A stretch of 53,034 nucleotides of DNA from an uncultured Rhizobiaceae bacterium (GTDB lineage: Bacteria; Pseudomonadota; Alphaproteobacteria; Rhizobiales; Rhizobiaceae): assembly GCA_958296345.1 (NCBI GenBank), contig CATQIJ010000017.1, positions 1 to 53,034 of the forward strand, read 5' to 3'. The translations under genes were made by a program, and so were the position numbers. A model generated the notes under the pieces. That model searched no databases. It was not told the origin of the DNA and was given only the letters and a program-made list of their open reading frames with translations. Numbering within the stretch: the stretch's first letter is position 1; each line of letters opens with the position of its first letter. This document shows positions 39,286-48,843 of this stretch, one piece after another.

Positions 39286-40815
39286 TTAAAGCTCGTTTGT
39301 TTTTTTAAGCAGGATAGTATCTTCTACAGTAATCGTATTCGCTTTGCGTCGTTCACCACCATTTTTTGTTAACACCTGAATGTCAGAGTTTATAATCATA
39401 GCCTTGTGTATGTCATCTGTATGAGCTGGAGTATTATTATAAATGCTCAGGTAAAAGTCCTCGGCCCTGATATTATCTCCGTTCTCTGAGACAAGTCTTG
39501 GTATATCATCATGCAATTGCTCGACAGCCTCTTGTCGGTTCTCTTCTTGGAAGAGGTACAGCGAAGCCTTCTCATTTTTTGGGTTATACGAAAGCATATT
39601 TAGCCCTGCTCTACCAAAGTGAGCTTGCTGACTACTATTTTCGTGGAGAATATTATTATAGACTTGTCTTGCACGATATGAGTTGGAAAAATGAATGAGC
39701 CAATACCTCCAGCCCTGGGGATTATGAATAGAAAATGGGCTAACAAAATGAGCGCAATGTTTGAATTGGTCGAAAATTATTTTTTCTGCAGCACCTAACC
39801 ATTCACCATTACTAAGCGGTTCCTCAGAAAAGTTGAATTGATCTGCATCAATGTGTAGATGTTTTAGCCGTTTCTGAACCGCTGCAACATCTGCCTTTTG
39901 TAAGAACGCAAGTACGGATTTAATCATTATTGTATAAAATATTTCTACCGACTTATTAGAACTCATAATTTTCTGGAGCGTCATACTATCAACAATCGGT
40001 AACATATTGCCTTTGGCATCGCGGGTTACTACGCCTAATTGTTTTAATGCGTCAGCTGCTTCTTTGGGTGGCGATGCCAATTTGGCAAATGTTGCAGATA
40101 GCGCCGTACCAGCCTGACTTCCTTTCACGCCATTGTCTGTCATTACACCTGCCATGGCAGAGGTAACTTCAAGGCTTGCACCAAACGCTTTTGCAAATGG
40201 CGCTGCATATTTCATGGTCTCGCCAAGCATTTCAACATTTGTGTTTGCACGAGTTGTTACCCCGACAAAAACATCAGACAAGCGCCCCATGCCTTCAGCG
40301 GTTTTCTCAATACCAAAGGCAGAACCAACATCAGAAGAAATGTCAGATGCAGTACCAATCTCGATACGGCCAGCTTTGGCAAGCTCAAGTACCGATCGCA
40401 TAGAAGCAACAATAGCGTCTGGATCAAATCCAGCCATTGCCAAGAACTCTTGTCCTTGGCTTGCCTGAAGCGCAGAAAAACTGGTCGATGCACCAAGCTC
40501 TCTTGCATTGCCTCTATCCACCCCCTCGAAAAAAGCATTGTAAGCCATGGTCAAAGCCATAATGTTGGCTGGACCTTGGTCTTTAATCACTTTAGGCGGA
40601 ATATAGGGCTGAATAATTTTGGGCGTCACAGACATCAAAGCGCGTGTTCTACCGTCAAGTAAATCCATCATAGTAAAATTACCAAGATCGTTACCAGTCG
40701 GTGCGCGGACAAACTGAAAGTCCGTCACGTCCTTACCGTTAATTGAAATTGGATCAGGCATTTTGACATCGATGACTGTCGGGATTTCTGGTGTATCTGC
40801 TTTATTTTTATTCAT
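39286..40815 (-). CDS. Chimeric ORF: phage tail chaperone + tape-measure core + TcmP-like C-terminus
   Basis: This one open frame has 509 residues and three unrelated parts. Residues 1 to about 100 (PISINGKDVTDFQFVRAPTG) match a gp41-like tail assembly protein. From about 104 to 278 (ARELGASTSFSALQASQGQE; AMAGVMTDNGVKGSQAGTAL; QLGVVTRDAKGNMLPI) it is the TP901-type core of a tape-measure protein without its start or its long helical tail. From about 283 to the end (SSNKSVEIFY; GWRYWLIHFSNSYRARQVYN; DDIPRLV; GGERRK) it resembles the C-terminal half of three-Cys-motif partner protein TcmP. It probably arose by two in-frame deletions. Whether it is expressed is unknown. Confidence 0.7.
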   Translation of the reverse strand: MNKNKADTPEIPTVIDVKMPDPISINGKDVTDFQFVRAPTGNDLGNFTMMDLLDGRTRALMSVTPKIIQPYIPPKVIKDQGPANIMALTMAYNAFFEGVDRGNARELGASTSFSALQASQGQEFLAMAGFDPDAIVASMRSVLELAKAGRIEIGTASDISSDVGSAFGIEKTAEGMGRLSDVFVGVTTRANTNVEMLGETMKYAAPFAKAFGASLEVTSAMAGVMTDNGVKGSQAGTALSATFAKLASPPKEAADALKQLGVVTRDAKGNMLPIVDSMTLQKIMSSNKSVEIFYTIMIKSVLAFLQKADVAAVQKRLKHLHIDADQFNFSEEPLSNGEWLGAAEKIIFDQFKHCAHFVSPFSIHNPQGWRYWLIHFSNSYRARQVYNNILHENSSQQAHFGRAGLNMLSYNPKNEKASLYLFQEENRQEAVEQLHDDIPRLVSENGDNIRAEDFYLSIYNNTPAHTDDIHKAMIINSDIQVLTKNGGERRKANTITVEDTILLKKTNEL

Positions 40816-40907
40816 TTTTCTGACCTGTTTAGTTGCTTGATAAAGGTGGGCGAGAGTGATGCAACTACTTCACGCCTCGCCCGGATAGCCTCCCAAGGCA
40901 TCATGTA

Positions 40908-41429
40908 TTAGCTGCGACCAAGTGCTATGCGAATAGCCTCTGTCTCATCTTCTTCATTGATACGGCATTCACCTATTTGCGCGTTGTAATAATAAACTTC
41001 CTTGCCGCCATAAACGCATCGAGCCTGAACCGGAGCAAAGTCAAAAGAGCCTTCGCTATCTTCTTCAGCTTCAAGCTCACCAAACATGTCAGCTTCTTCG
41101 GTACGCCCCCAAACTTCAACTTTCATGGTTTTTACTTCGCCCGTAAACTCGTCTGTAAACGCACCACGTATAAAGAGCTGTTGCTGATCAATGCGGCGAC
41201 CATTCAACACTTTGAACAAAGCTTGCGATATGCCAGCAATCGTGAATTCAAAGTTCTTTAACATCCAGCCATGTTGAGTTTTGAGAGGCATGTTTGTGCC
41301 GCCCGGCTTGCGCTCTTTAAGGTTGCGCTTTAGCATTGGTATTTTTTGCTTGATGATTGTACCGCCAAAATCAGTAGGACCGACAAACAGTGTAAAACCA
41401 TCAAGACTATCAGAGTGAGTTATAGACAT
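40908..41429 (-). CDS. Phage major tail tube protein (P2 FII / Mu gpM-like)
   Basis: This 173-residue protein begins MSITHSDSLDGFTLFVGPTD. It has LKRNLKERKPGGTNMPLKTQHGW, FTIAGISQALFKVLNGRRID and FTDEFTGEVKTMKVEVWGRTE, the strands of contractile-phage tail tubes, with an acidic segment near residue 120. It would stack into the inner tube of a myovirus tail. The upstream sheath gene, normally adjacent, is missing. The gene is intact. Confidence 0.8.
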   Translation of the reverse strand: MSITHSDSLDGFTLFVGPTDFGGTIIKQKIPMLKRNLKERKPGGTNMPLKTQHGWMLKNFEFTIAGISQALFKVLNGRRIDQQQLFIRGAFTDEFTGEVKTMKVEVWGRTEEADMFGELEAEEDSEGSFDFAPVQARCVYGGKEVYYYNAQIGECRINEEDETEAIRIALGRS

Positions 41430-41444
41430 CGTGTCAGCTCTTTC

Positions 41445-41959
41445 TTATGAGTCGGTGAATGAAGCAAACGCGTTTGAAGCTTCTGCCTGAGTTAAGAATT
41501 CTTCATAGAATTCAGGAGTGCGGTAGCCGTAGATTTCAATGGCGCGAATTAATGCCGCCTCGACAAAACGGAAGCGGTAGAAAAATACACCGCCTGCATC
41601 CACATTGATGACTTCACCAGCGACCGAGCGCCCGGTTCCATCACCAGACACTTCATGGTCACTCACCATAAAACAGTCATTGCCAATGTCAGAGATAGTG
41701 AGAGGAGCAGCTGCATTATTGTCGAAGTGATAAATACCGCGACGGCAATCAATGCTCACGTCACCGTCAGCGCCTTCGCTATTGTTGACGGTAGTAAAAG
41801 CAACGCCAACGCTTGCAAGGCCTTCGCCTTCAATTGCTGGTCCAGCAAAGCCGTCATCCAAAGCAACCATTGAGCCTTGGTAAATTGTAACGCCAGCTGC
41901 AACGCCATAAGCAATGGCTTCGCTCAGCAACTGGTTTGTTTTCTTGGTGCGTTCAGCAT
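41445..41959 (-). pseudogene. Mu-like capsid cement-type protein, frameshifted and fused to an unrelated 45-residue tail
   Basis: The start at 41959 (MLNAPRK, behind AAGGAATA) reaches the main frame after one missing A near 41935. The body (AIAYGVAAGVTIYQGSMVAL; CRRGIYHF; NDCFMVSDHEVS; INVDAGGV) resembles the small decoration protein that precedes the major capsid in Mu-like phages of Alphaproteobacteria. After VDAGGV it should end, but it continues for about 45 residues (YRFRFVEAALIRAIEIYGYR) that I cannot assign. The major capsid and sheath genes that should lie between here and the tail tube are missing, so this is probably a deletion joint. Confidence 0.55.
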
Positions 41960-42024
41960 TTTATTATTCCTTGAAAATTTATGCTTTAATTACGCAAAGC
42001 GCGTGACCGCCTTGCCAGTTAAGG

Positions 42025-43023
42025 TTAGGCGGCTTTCTTGCCAGTTGTTTTGTAAGTCTCTTCAGAAAGACCAAGTGCTGAACACATAGCCTTGTCTTCA
42101 GCAGTTAGTGCACCTTCTGCCGGAATGTTCTCGTCATCGAGGCCGCTTTCCTTGGTGATATCCAGCACAGGAGACGTCTCAACAAATTTCTTGAATGCGT
42201 CTGGATCAGTCTTACAAGCTGCCAAATGATAGTCACGAGAAGCAGGTGCAATCTTTTTTTTTGATTGCATCATCAACCATTGCCTCAACATTACCCTCAT
42301 CAATTTCCTTGATGCGGTTTTGAGCAATCACCAACTCACCTTTAACCTGATCGTGATCAGCACGAGGCACAAACTTCTCAAGAGAAGGTGTTTGGGCAGA
42401 GTTTAATGCCTTTTGTTTGTCGTCTTGAAGCGTAGCAACTGCATCCATAATAGTTGTGTCACTAGCTTCGGTTGCAAGACCAAGCTTGCTACAAAGCGCA
42501 ATACGGTTTTCTTTGTTCATGGTAATCTCCACTTGTGTAGGGTTTTTAATTTCAATTTTGGAATGTTTTGCGCCACGCTTGTTGAGTGCTGGCATTTCAA
42601 GGTTTGGCTTGTGAGTGAGTGCTGCCGATGAAATCTCAATAACCACATTAGTAACTGGGTCGTGCCACATACAGGAGAGATAAAGCGGTACTCTTTTTGC
42701 GAGATCATGCTACTTGCACGATCAGTCCAATCTACTTGTCCCCAAATAGCCCCGCTACGCTTTTCAAGTGCCTTTATCCAGCCAGCAGCTGGATTAGCAT
42801 CTTCAGGCCAGATTTCTGTTGCGTGTTCATAATCAATAACCAGCTCGCCACCATCATTTACAAAACGCTCAATAACGAGATCAGGTTGTGTGTTTGCAAA
42901 CCAGCGGCCATCACGGCCATTAATTTTATCACCTGCAGGCACGAGCATAATCCACTCAGGAACGCCACCGTCCTCAGTAAAATTTAATGCGTGGGCTAGC
43001 CGTAGGTGTTTGTTTTGTGTCAT
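42025..43023 (-). pseudogene. Mu gpI-like head protease with scaffold C-terminus, two indels
   Basis: The N-terminal part (WIMLVPAGDKINGRDGRWF; LVIDYEHATEI; AAGWIKALEKRSGAIWGQVD; EYRFISPV) is the Mu-type protease domain, with the catalytic region around DYEH. A missing base near 42665 and one extra A in a 9-A run (minus strand) near 42255 split it. The continuing frames give ISSAALTHKPNLEMPALN and a scaffold-like C-terminus ending GLSEETYKTTGKKAA. Reading across gives about 330 residues. The protease matures the capsid and scaffold. The indels may be sequence errors, since homopolymers are involved. Confidence 0.75.
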
Positions 43024-43060
43024 GGTGATATTGAAATCATGATATGCACATGCGTTAACT

Positions 43061-43109
43061 TGTGATGTATGTCACAGTATAGATCACCCCAAAAATCAAA
43101 GTCACATGA
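43061..43109. promoter_or_regulatory. CRP/FNR-type palindrome overlapping a candidate promoter for the phage protease gene
   Basis: TGTGATGTATGTCACA at 43061-43076 is a perfect TGTGA-N6-TCACA dyad. On the minus strand a TATACT -10 (plus 43078-43083) lies 17 bases from a TGACTT -35, so the dyad sits just downstream of the -10 and could block transcription. It is 38 bases before the protease start. The actual binding protein is unknown. Confidence 0.45.
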
Positions 43110-43322
43110 CTGTTTCTACTACTTCCATCCCAAACATGAATACAGCATCAAATTCAAAGGGTATTCAAAGGCTCTGGGCGCGTTTCGTGGTTTTTCTGCT
43201 TACATTTACCCAAAAGCCTCTCCTGAGCGCTCCTGCGGCGTTTTAAATGCAAGTTGATTTTTGTGATTAATGTGATATTTGTTGTGACATATCCGAACCA
43301 ATCGCGACGTCGGACTTATGCG

Positions 43323-43350
43323 CCGGGTGGGAAGTCGCGTCCCACCGGAT
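43323..43350. terminator. Strong stem-loop after the phage head gene, possible terminator
   Basis: CCGGGTGGGA pairs with TCCCACCGG around AGTCGCG with one bulge, 13 bases beyond the end of the head gene on the minus strand. There is no T run on that side, so it may instead be an intergenic palindrome. Confidence 0.4.
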
Positions 43351-43362
43351 ATATTATTCAAA

Positions 43363-44606
43363 TCAAAACTCAAAGTTCTGTTCAATATATGCGTCTGTTG
43401 CTCGCCTGAAAGATTGTAAGTAAATCTCTTCACCATCAAGCGTCACTTTTATAATTGCCCAAAACCACTGGTCATTTATCCTACTTGCAATCTTCCAATG
43501 TAAAGGTTTGTCAGCTTGCAATATCATGCCGTCTTCCAAAACTTCTTGAACGAGATCAAAATTAAGACGTCCTGCTTCTTTGCTTTTACGGGTTTGCTTT
43601 GCAAGCGTGTGAATTGATTATTGTACTACTGGCGCGGTAGCACCAATGTGAGCTGTTCGGGCATCGCCCAATATTGCTACTGGCGCAGATAGCTTTCCAA
43701 TTTCGTTTTGAGCGTCCTTTGAGAGGTCATCAAATCCAATTGCACGAGCCTTCACATTTGCTAATGCAGGCTGTTCAAGAAAACCAAGAGCAATAGTTCT
43801 GCGAGTCTGAGCTGCTTCTTCAAGCTTTGCACCAATGAGACTTGCCTCTTGAAGGCTTCATTTAGTTTGCGGCCAGCATTTACAAAGTTTAAATGCGAGA
43901 TACCAGGATTAGTATGCCAACCCGGGTCAATACCATTTGGAACTTTGGTAACTTCACCTGTTCGCTTGTTTGTGTAATTTTTCAAATCAAGATCAGTTTC
44001 AGGTGACACGCCGCCAAGCCTGTCAGCTTCACTTTGAGAAATTTGACGTGCCCAACATTTACAACCCCAACCATTTGGACCAAGCCAGTGGTTCCAGTAT
44101 GGATCGTCGACCCGGTAAACCTTGCCTTCTTGTGCAACGTGATGTGGCCTGTGAACCTCGGATGGCCCAAGTTGATATATCAAAAATGGCAGTGCGCGTT
44201 TAGTGCGCTGCGCCCTTTGCCAAAACCCTGCAGATCGTGCTGACCTGATATTGGATTGATAAATTACTTTCAGTCGCCTTGGGCTGCCCAATTGAGCAAC
44301 AACGCCTTCACCTGTGATCGGATCAGTAACAAGAGACTTTCCCCACCACCCCATACTTTGGAGTTTTGGTTTTAACTCTTTTGCAAACTGCGAATAAGGT
44401 GTGCCATTCTTGATTGCACCACCAACAGCCTTTTTAAGCGCCACTTGCACATTAAGGCGCATTGCTTTTGCAACCGTGAAAGCCTGGACATGTTCTTGCG
44501 CCCAAACATCGCGCCAATCAAAAGAAGCGACAATCTTTGAAGAACGAACATCCCAATAAGCTTTCACATCTGCAGGTGCTTCAGGTCGTTCCCTAAAACC
44601 ATCCAT
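43363..44606 (-). pseudogene. Mu gp30-like head morphogenesis protein with C-terminal PBECR-type nuclease-like domain; frameshift and in-frame TAA
   Basis: The N-terminal part (RERPEAPADVKAYWDVRSSKI; DWRDVWAQEHVQAFTVAK) and core (YQSNIRSARSAGFWQRAQRT; HHVAQEGKVYRVDDPYWNHW; GWGCKCWARQISQSEADRL) are the SPP1 gp7/Mu F-type minor head protein. A missing G near 43855 shifts the frame. The continuation runs to 43363 with FEQ/ALANVKARAIGFDD, then the strand set WKIASRINDQWFWAIIKV and EEIYLQSFRRATDAYI. This looks like a phage-encoded barnase/EndoU/ColicinE5/RelE-like (PBECR) domain. An in-frame TAA at 43618-43620 interrupts it. About 410 residues if repaired. Confidence 0.75.
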
Positions 44607-44617
44607 GACTTATCCGT

Positions 44618-45630
44618 TTATCCGTTCGCCAAGCCGTTAATACGCGCTTTCGCCATGGCCTTTGCCAGTGAAACTATCAGCTCATGATCTTCAGCATCGG
44701 CAAAGAGTTCATCAACACGCTCCAGGAAAGCTTCAAAGTTGTCAGCTTTGTCAGCCGCATCAAGAACTGGCGCAAGCAAGGGTGCAAAAGTCTCTTCCCA
44801 CTTTGCAAGCTCTTCTTCAGTAATCTCATCGATCTCGTCATTTGGGTCCGCAGAGTTATTTAAAGCCTTTTTGTTCGCTGCTGGTTTGAGCGGCGTTGCA
44901 GCTGGTGCAGTTGTCACCGTTAGAATTTCATCATCAGCTTCAGGTTGTTCAAGACCAAGCTTTTCAAGAACCTGCTGTTGTTTAACTTTCAATCCAAGCG
45001 GAGCCAAAACCCCAAGGGCACTTGCCAAAGCTTCTGTATCTTCTGCTTCTACGACAATCAGCGTAAGCTTTGGGTACTTCTCCCGAACACCATAGTTGAT
45101 GGCAATAACCTGATTAACAACATCGCGTTGCATGGTTGCTTCTGCTCGTCGTTTGTCCGCGTCACGAATATCATCGCGCACATCATCATGTACTTTTGCC
45201 TGTGCCTGTGACGAGCCATCATCTGTCGTCATAGTCTGGCCAAGCACTGCTTTTGATACTTGCTTATCCAGATAATCTGCTAGCTTGCCAAAGACTGCTT
45301 CGCCGCGTCCTGAAGTGGCATTTATGAATTCAATCTCCATCCCTTTAGGAATGATTGCAGCCGCATCACCAGCAATTGACAGCACAGCACGCAATAAGCG
45401 GCGCTTGTCTTCTTCTGAAGCAGAGCTGTCATATTTGCCAAGTCTTAGAGATATGCCGAATATCTCGCAGAACTGCATCCAGTCCTTGAGCGTATAATTC
45501 TTCATCATGAATGCAAGCGCACACAATCGTGCCAAGCCGCCACGGATGGGAAGCCCTGACTTGACCTTAGCTTTGTGGCAAATGTATTTGCCCAATGTCA
45601 GAGGTTTTAAATCCTGACCTTCCTTAGTGC
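44618..45630 (-). pseudogene. Mu gp29-like portal protein (DUF935), N-terminal third missing
   Basis: The frame begins inside the family at KEGQDLKPLTLGKYICHKAK, upstream of any normal start, and continues with SGLPIRGGLARLCALAFMMK, KDWMQFCEIFGISLRLGKYD, the GQTMTTDDGSSQAQAKVHDD motif and RDADKRRAEATMQRDVVNQV. It ends in the C-terminal acidic helical region. DUF935 portals are about 500 residues; some 180-200 are missing. The sequence upstream of about 45630 is MuA, so the missing part was removed by a deletion that joined the two genes. The TTG at 45595 is not a natural start. Confidence 0.85.
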
Positions 45631-47123
45631 AGGTGCCCAGTATCGGTTGCCATACATTGTAACTTCGCCATTGCCTTTTTTGGCGTGTAGTTGATCAGCT
45701 GCTAGCAGCCATAAAGACTTTTGTCCTTGAGACGGCCATCGAATGATTGTGCTTGGTGCTTCAACTGAACGCATGAATGCTTGGTCAAAGCTGATGCCCT
45801 TGGCGTTTTCAGTATTTCTATCTTGCCGTGCGTTGTGAATTCTGATCTCTTTATCAACAAAGTCTCGGAATAAATCTTCGTCAACAGCATGCTTGCCATA
45901 GTTATCAGGCTGGCTCGTAGGTGAATTACCTGTATATGCGCCAGAGCAGAAAGGATGCTTTGCAATCGTATCGCAAAGGTCTCTAAAGGCGCGTTCAATG
46001 GGCTTTGGTTGCCCTGAATAAGGCGTTGTCCAGTGAACATTAACACCAAGCGTAGTGAGCAAACCTTGTGACTCTTCTTCACGTATCTTGAACGGTAACG
46101 TGTCTTCATGCCGCCTGTAATCCACTTGGATTCAAACGAGCGACCGTTGTCTAAATATATTTCTTCAGGAATGCCAAACTTATCAACCATGTCACTAATG
46201 CAAAGGCGTACAGTCTCTTTGTTCTCAGAATAAGCTAGCCGCCAGCCAACAAATTTGTTTGAGTATAAGTCTTGTAGAGCGATGAGATACATACGGCCAA
46301 TGGCGCCAGTATCACGAAGCTTAACAAACACGTCGTGCTTGTGACCATCCATATTAACAGCTTGCATGGCATGCATGTGAGCGCGTGTTCTACGTTGGGC
46401 TGGATAGATTGTCTTGGCAGCGTCTTTGCCGTTACGGACTAAAACTTGAACTTCACGCGGTACTTCTGCATCAAGCTTCCTACGTAGTGTTCGCGCATTC
46501 GGCATTGCGCCCCAACCACTATCTTTTGCAAGAGTTGCTACGCGGCGATAACAAGCAGAAAAACTTGGTTCTTCAGGTCTGAGAAAATCAGATTTTAAGC
46601 ATTCCCATATCTGGCTACTAACCTCTGTTTTGGTTTCTCTTGGTTGTGAATAATTCGGTGCAAGTGCAGCTTTCCAATTTGTCCTGGCAACACCATTCAC
46701 CAAAGACTTTCAATTGAAAATGGTAGACGCTGCGACCTCGTGTTTTTTGGCAGCAAGGCTGATTGCAGAGGTTTCACTCATTCCTGCTTTTGTGTTTGTT
46801 TCAATCTCTTGTAGAATTGACAGGCGCTTATGGCATTGAGCCTTTTGCTTTTCAGGAAGCTTCTCATATCGTAGCCAGATTTCATCTTTTACAGGCTGTG
46901 CATGATCTTGAGCTTCGGTCTGGATTTGAATGCGAGCTTGTATAGTCGGCGGCAGTAGCGAGATATGATAAAGCCAACCTCCGCCTTTCTGTTCAGTTCT
47001 GCGTGCCTTGTCAGAATTGCGCCAGCCTTGCTCAATCGCCATGCGATTAAACGAGCGTACAGTAGATGGCAACTCACCTCTATTGAAGGGTTGTATATCA
47101 GCAGGGGAGAGCCATTTATCCAT
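45607..47123 (-). pseudogene. MuA-like transposase: internal TGA, one frameshift, C-terminus deleted
   Basis: The N-terminus (MDKWLSPADIQPFNRGELPS; GWRNSDKARRTEQKGGGWLY) is the Mu end-binding HTH domain. A TGA at 46710-46712 stands where a Trp is expected (STIFN-stop-KSLVNGV). The catalytic domain continues in the same frame with VNMDGHKHDVF and ALQDLYSNKFVGWRLAYSEN, and DNGRSFESKWITGG. A missing T near 46098 shifts it, after which FKIREEESQG, WTTPYSGQPKPIERAFRDLC and NRYWAPAL follow. After WAPAL the gene stops at the joint to the portal. Catalytic acidic residues (DDE) lie in the readable parts. It is not functional as written. Confidence 0.87.
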
Positions 47124-47126
47124 TAT

Positions 47127-47585
47127 TTACTTCCCTCGCTTAACTGGAACTGGTGAACTGCGGAGCATGGTCAATTGTTTTGCTATGCCGCGCTTTTCTT
47201 GTTCAAGACGAGCAATCTCGGCAAACCTTGCCTCGTCGCCTTCGAGCATGATCAGGCCATCATCAGAAACTGCTAAATCCCAAAGCGAGTTTTCACCTGT
47301 GACACGTACAAAAGCTTTGAAGCGAAGTAGGGAGATGTCATGGTCGTGTTTTGAAGGGCTGCAGTAGTTGTCCAACATGCCTTTTGAGAAACTATCTGAA
47401 CCTAATATCCGAGCCATTTCGTTTGCAATTTCATGACGATCTAAATCATGATCACGCAAAGATGCAGACATTGCCGTTTTCATCCGTAGATGAAAGCGAT
47501 CTGGGTCAATTGCTAGTACAGGTTCGCGGCTTTCATAAAGCGGCTTTCTGAACAAGTCTTTTTGCTTTGGATTGTTACTCAACAT
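47127..47585 (-). CDS. Mu-like prophage protein of unknown function between ParB-like and MuA genes
   Basis: This protein has 152 residues from ATG 47585 (MLSNNPKQKDLFRKPLYESR). It is helical, with the segments MSASLRDHDLDRHEIANEMARI and MLDNYCSPSKHDHDISLLRF, which have the look of a DNA-binding or replication-associated helical protein, and a C-terminal coiled coil (ARFAEIARLEQEKRGIAKQL). It stops 4 bases before the MuA start. The frame is also open upstream into the ParB-like gene, so a fused reading is possible. Confidence 0.6.
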   Translation of the reverse strand: MLSNNPKQKDLFRKPLYESREPVLAIDPDRFHLRMKTAMSASLRDHDLDRHEIANEMARILGSDSFSKGMLDNYCSPSKHDHDISLLRFKAFVRVTGENSLWDLAVSDDGLIMLEGDEARFAEIARLEQEKRGIAKQLTMLRSSPVPVKRGK

Positions 47586-48410
47586 ACTCTTAATCCTTGA
47601 TTTTTCTTTAGCGACCAAGCCTGCATGTTCCATGAACTGCTGGCGTGTTTTTTTGTTTGCTCGATCCTATGTATCAACGAGGGTAGAGAATTGTTTTCTG
47701 ACTTTGTTCGATTAACTTTTTTCTTGTCTTCAAGAACATCAATGGCGGCGGCGATATCACCTTCAACCGTGTCGATTACCTTGACTGCCTGCTTGAGTTT
47801 TTCAGGTTCAAGTTTGGCTAGCTTTAGAAGTTGTGATTGGTTGTCTGCAGCAGGCGTTCCTTGCAATTTATCGCGTAAATCTTTTGGTAAATTTTGGGCG
47901 ATTGTGTTGCTGTATTGAACCGCTCTCTTGGATAACCCTAGCTTGTCGGCACATGCTGCAGAAAATCCACCTTCAGCTTCGTCTTGTATTAACTGCGCAA
48001 TGTTTGCGCTGTTCTTTGGTCTGCCACCTTTTTCACTAATCTTGCCGTTCTTTTTTTCCAACTGTCTCGGTAGATTTGAACCGCATGGCGCGGTCTAGCG
48101 CTGTTAATTCATTGCGGAAAATGTTCTCTGAAACTTCAAGAATTGCGGCTTCTTCTTTGTCGGCATTCACAATGATTGCATCTATTTCTTCATCATCCCC
48201 AAGAAGCTGAATTGCGCGGTGGCGATGTGCACCTGCAACAAGTTCATATGGCTGCTTTCCATTAGGTGTTGGACGTATCAAAATCGGGGTGATTTGACCT
48301 TGTTCAACAATGGATGCCTGAATTGCCAATGCGTGGTCTTGGTCTACTTCACGTGAACGATTTTGAGGCACATGAATTTTACTAATTGGAAGGGGCTTGA
48401 AGTTACTCAT
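47579..48410 (-). pseudogene. ParB/Spo0J-like phage protein, two indels
   Basis: The N-terminus (LPISKIHVPQNRSREVDQDH; GQITPILIRPT; YELVAGAHRHRAIQLLG; EVSENIFRNELTALDRA) is a clear ParB N-terminal (CTPase/nuclease-fold) domain. An extra G near 48050 shifts the frame. It then continues with KISEKGGRPKNSANIAQLIQ and FSAACADKLGLSKRAVQYSN, a HTH. Near the end a missing A at about 47650 shifts from RIEQTKK to KKTRQQFMEHAGLV, which runs into the next gene in frame. Such ParB-like genes are common in Mu-like phages of Alphaproteobacteria, where their role is unclear. Confidence 0.75.
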
Positions 48411-48652
48411 TATGCGTTGGCTCCATGGTCAAAACGTACCTGCGCGATCTTACGAACTGCGACATTCAAATATGATTGATATTGTTCTTTAAGGTGAGCC
48501 ACTTCGTCGGGGTCATACCTGCGTCTTGATGCAAGCCTTGTTCTGGTTAAAAGTTTAAAGTCTGAACGCTCCATCAAAAGATGACAGTCAGGGCAAACAA
48601 TCGCATCATGAGACCTGCTGTTTTTACAGTTTGGCGTTGGGCAATGTTCCAT
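48410..48652 (-). CDS. Small zinc-ribbon-like phage protein
   Basis: This 80-residue protein starts MEHCPTPNCKNSRSHDAIVC and continues PDCH. Four Cys in the pattern CX4C and CX2C could bind zinc. The C-terminal part is basic. Its start overlaps the stop of the 63-residue membrane gene by one base, and its own stop overlaps the ParB-like start. The function is unknown. Confidence 0.6.
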   Translation of the reverse strand: MEHCPTPNCKNSRSHDAIVCPDCHLLMERSDFKLLTRTRLASRRRYDPDEVAHLKEQYQSYLNVAVRKIAQVRFDHGANA

Positions 48653-48843
48653 TATAAGCCCTTCCTAATATCTTCTATTATTGCCAGAGCTAACCAGTAG
48701 AAAATGATTGCTGGTGAAAATGGCCATAAGAGAGAGGCAACCCAAAACTGATAATCGAGCGTTGCTAGTTCTTTTGGATCTTCTCTGGATGCAATAAGAA
48801 CAACACCCAAAATCCAGAGGTAAGCACACAGGGCAATAAGCAT
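48652..48843 (-). CDS. Small membrane protein of the prophage early region
   Basis: This 63-residue protein has two hydrophobic helices (MLIALCAYLWILGVVLIA and FWVASLLWPFSPAIIFYWLA) and a basic end. One-base overlaps with both neighbours make it part of a tight polycistron. No family is recognised. Confidence 0.55.
   Translation of the reverse strand: MLIALCAYLWILGVVLIASREDPKELATLDYQFWVASLLWPFSPAIIFYWLALAIIEDIRKGL

Noticed and set aside
43069..43257. Plus-strand 62-codon ORF in the gap after the phage head gene
   Set aside because: It has a start and length typical of chance, overlaps the control region of the protease gene, and has no protein-like pattern.
18678..46712. Stop-codon reassignment (TAG/TAA in tadG, TAG in the DUF1851 gene, TGA at a Trp position in muA)
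   Set aside because: All three stops are used normally to end intact genes nearby (TGA in tolB, TAG in pal and tilS, TAA in pqiA), so the code is standard.
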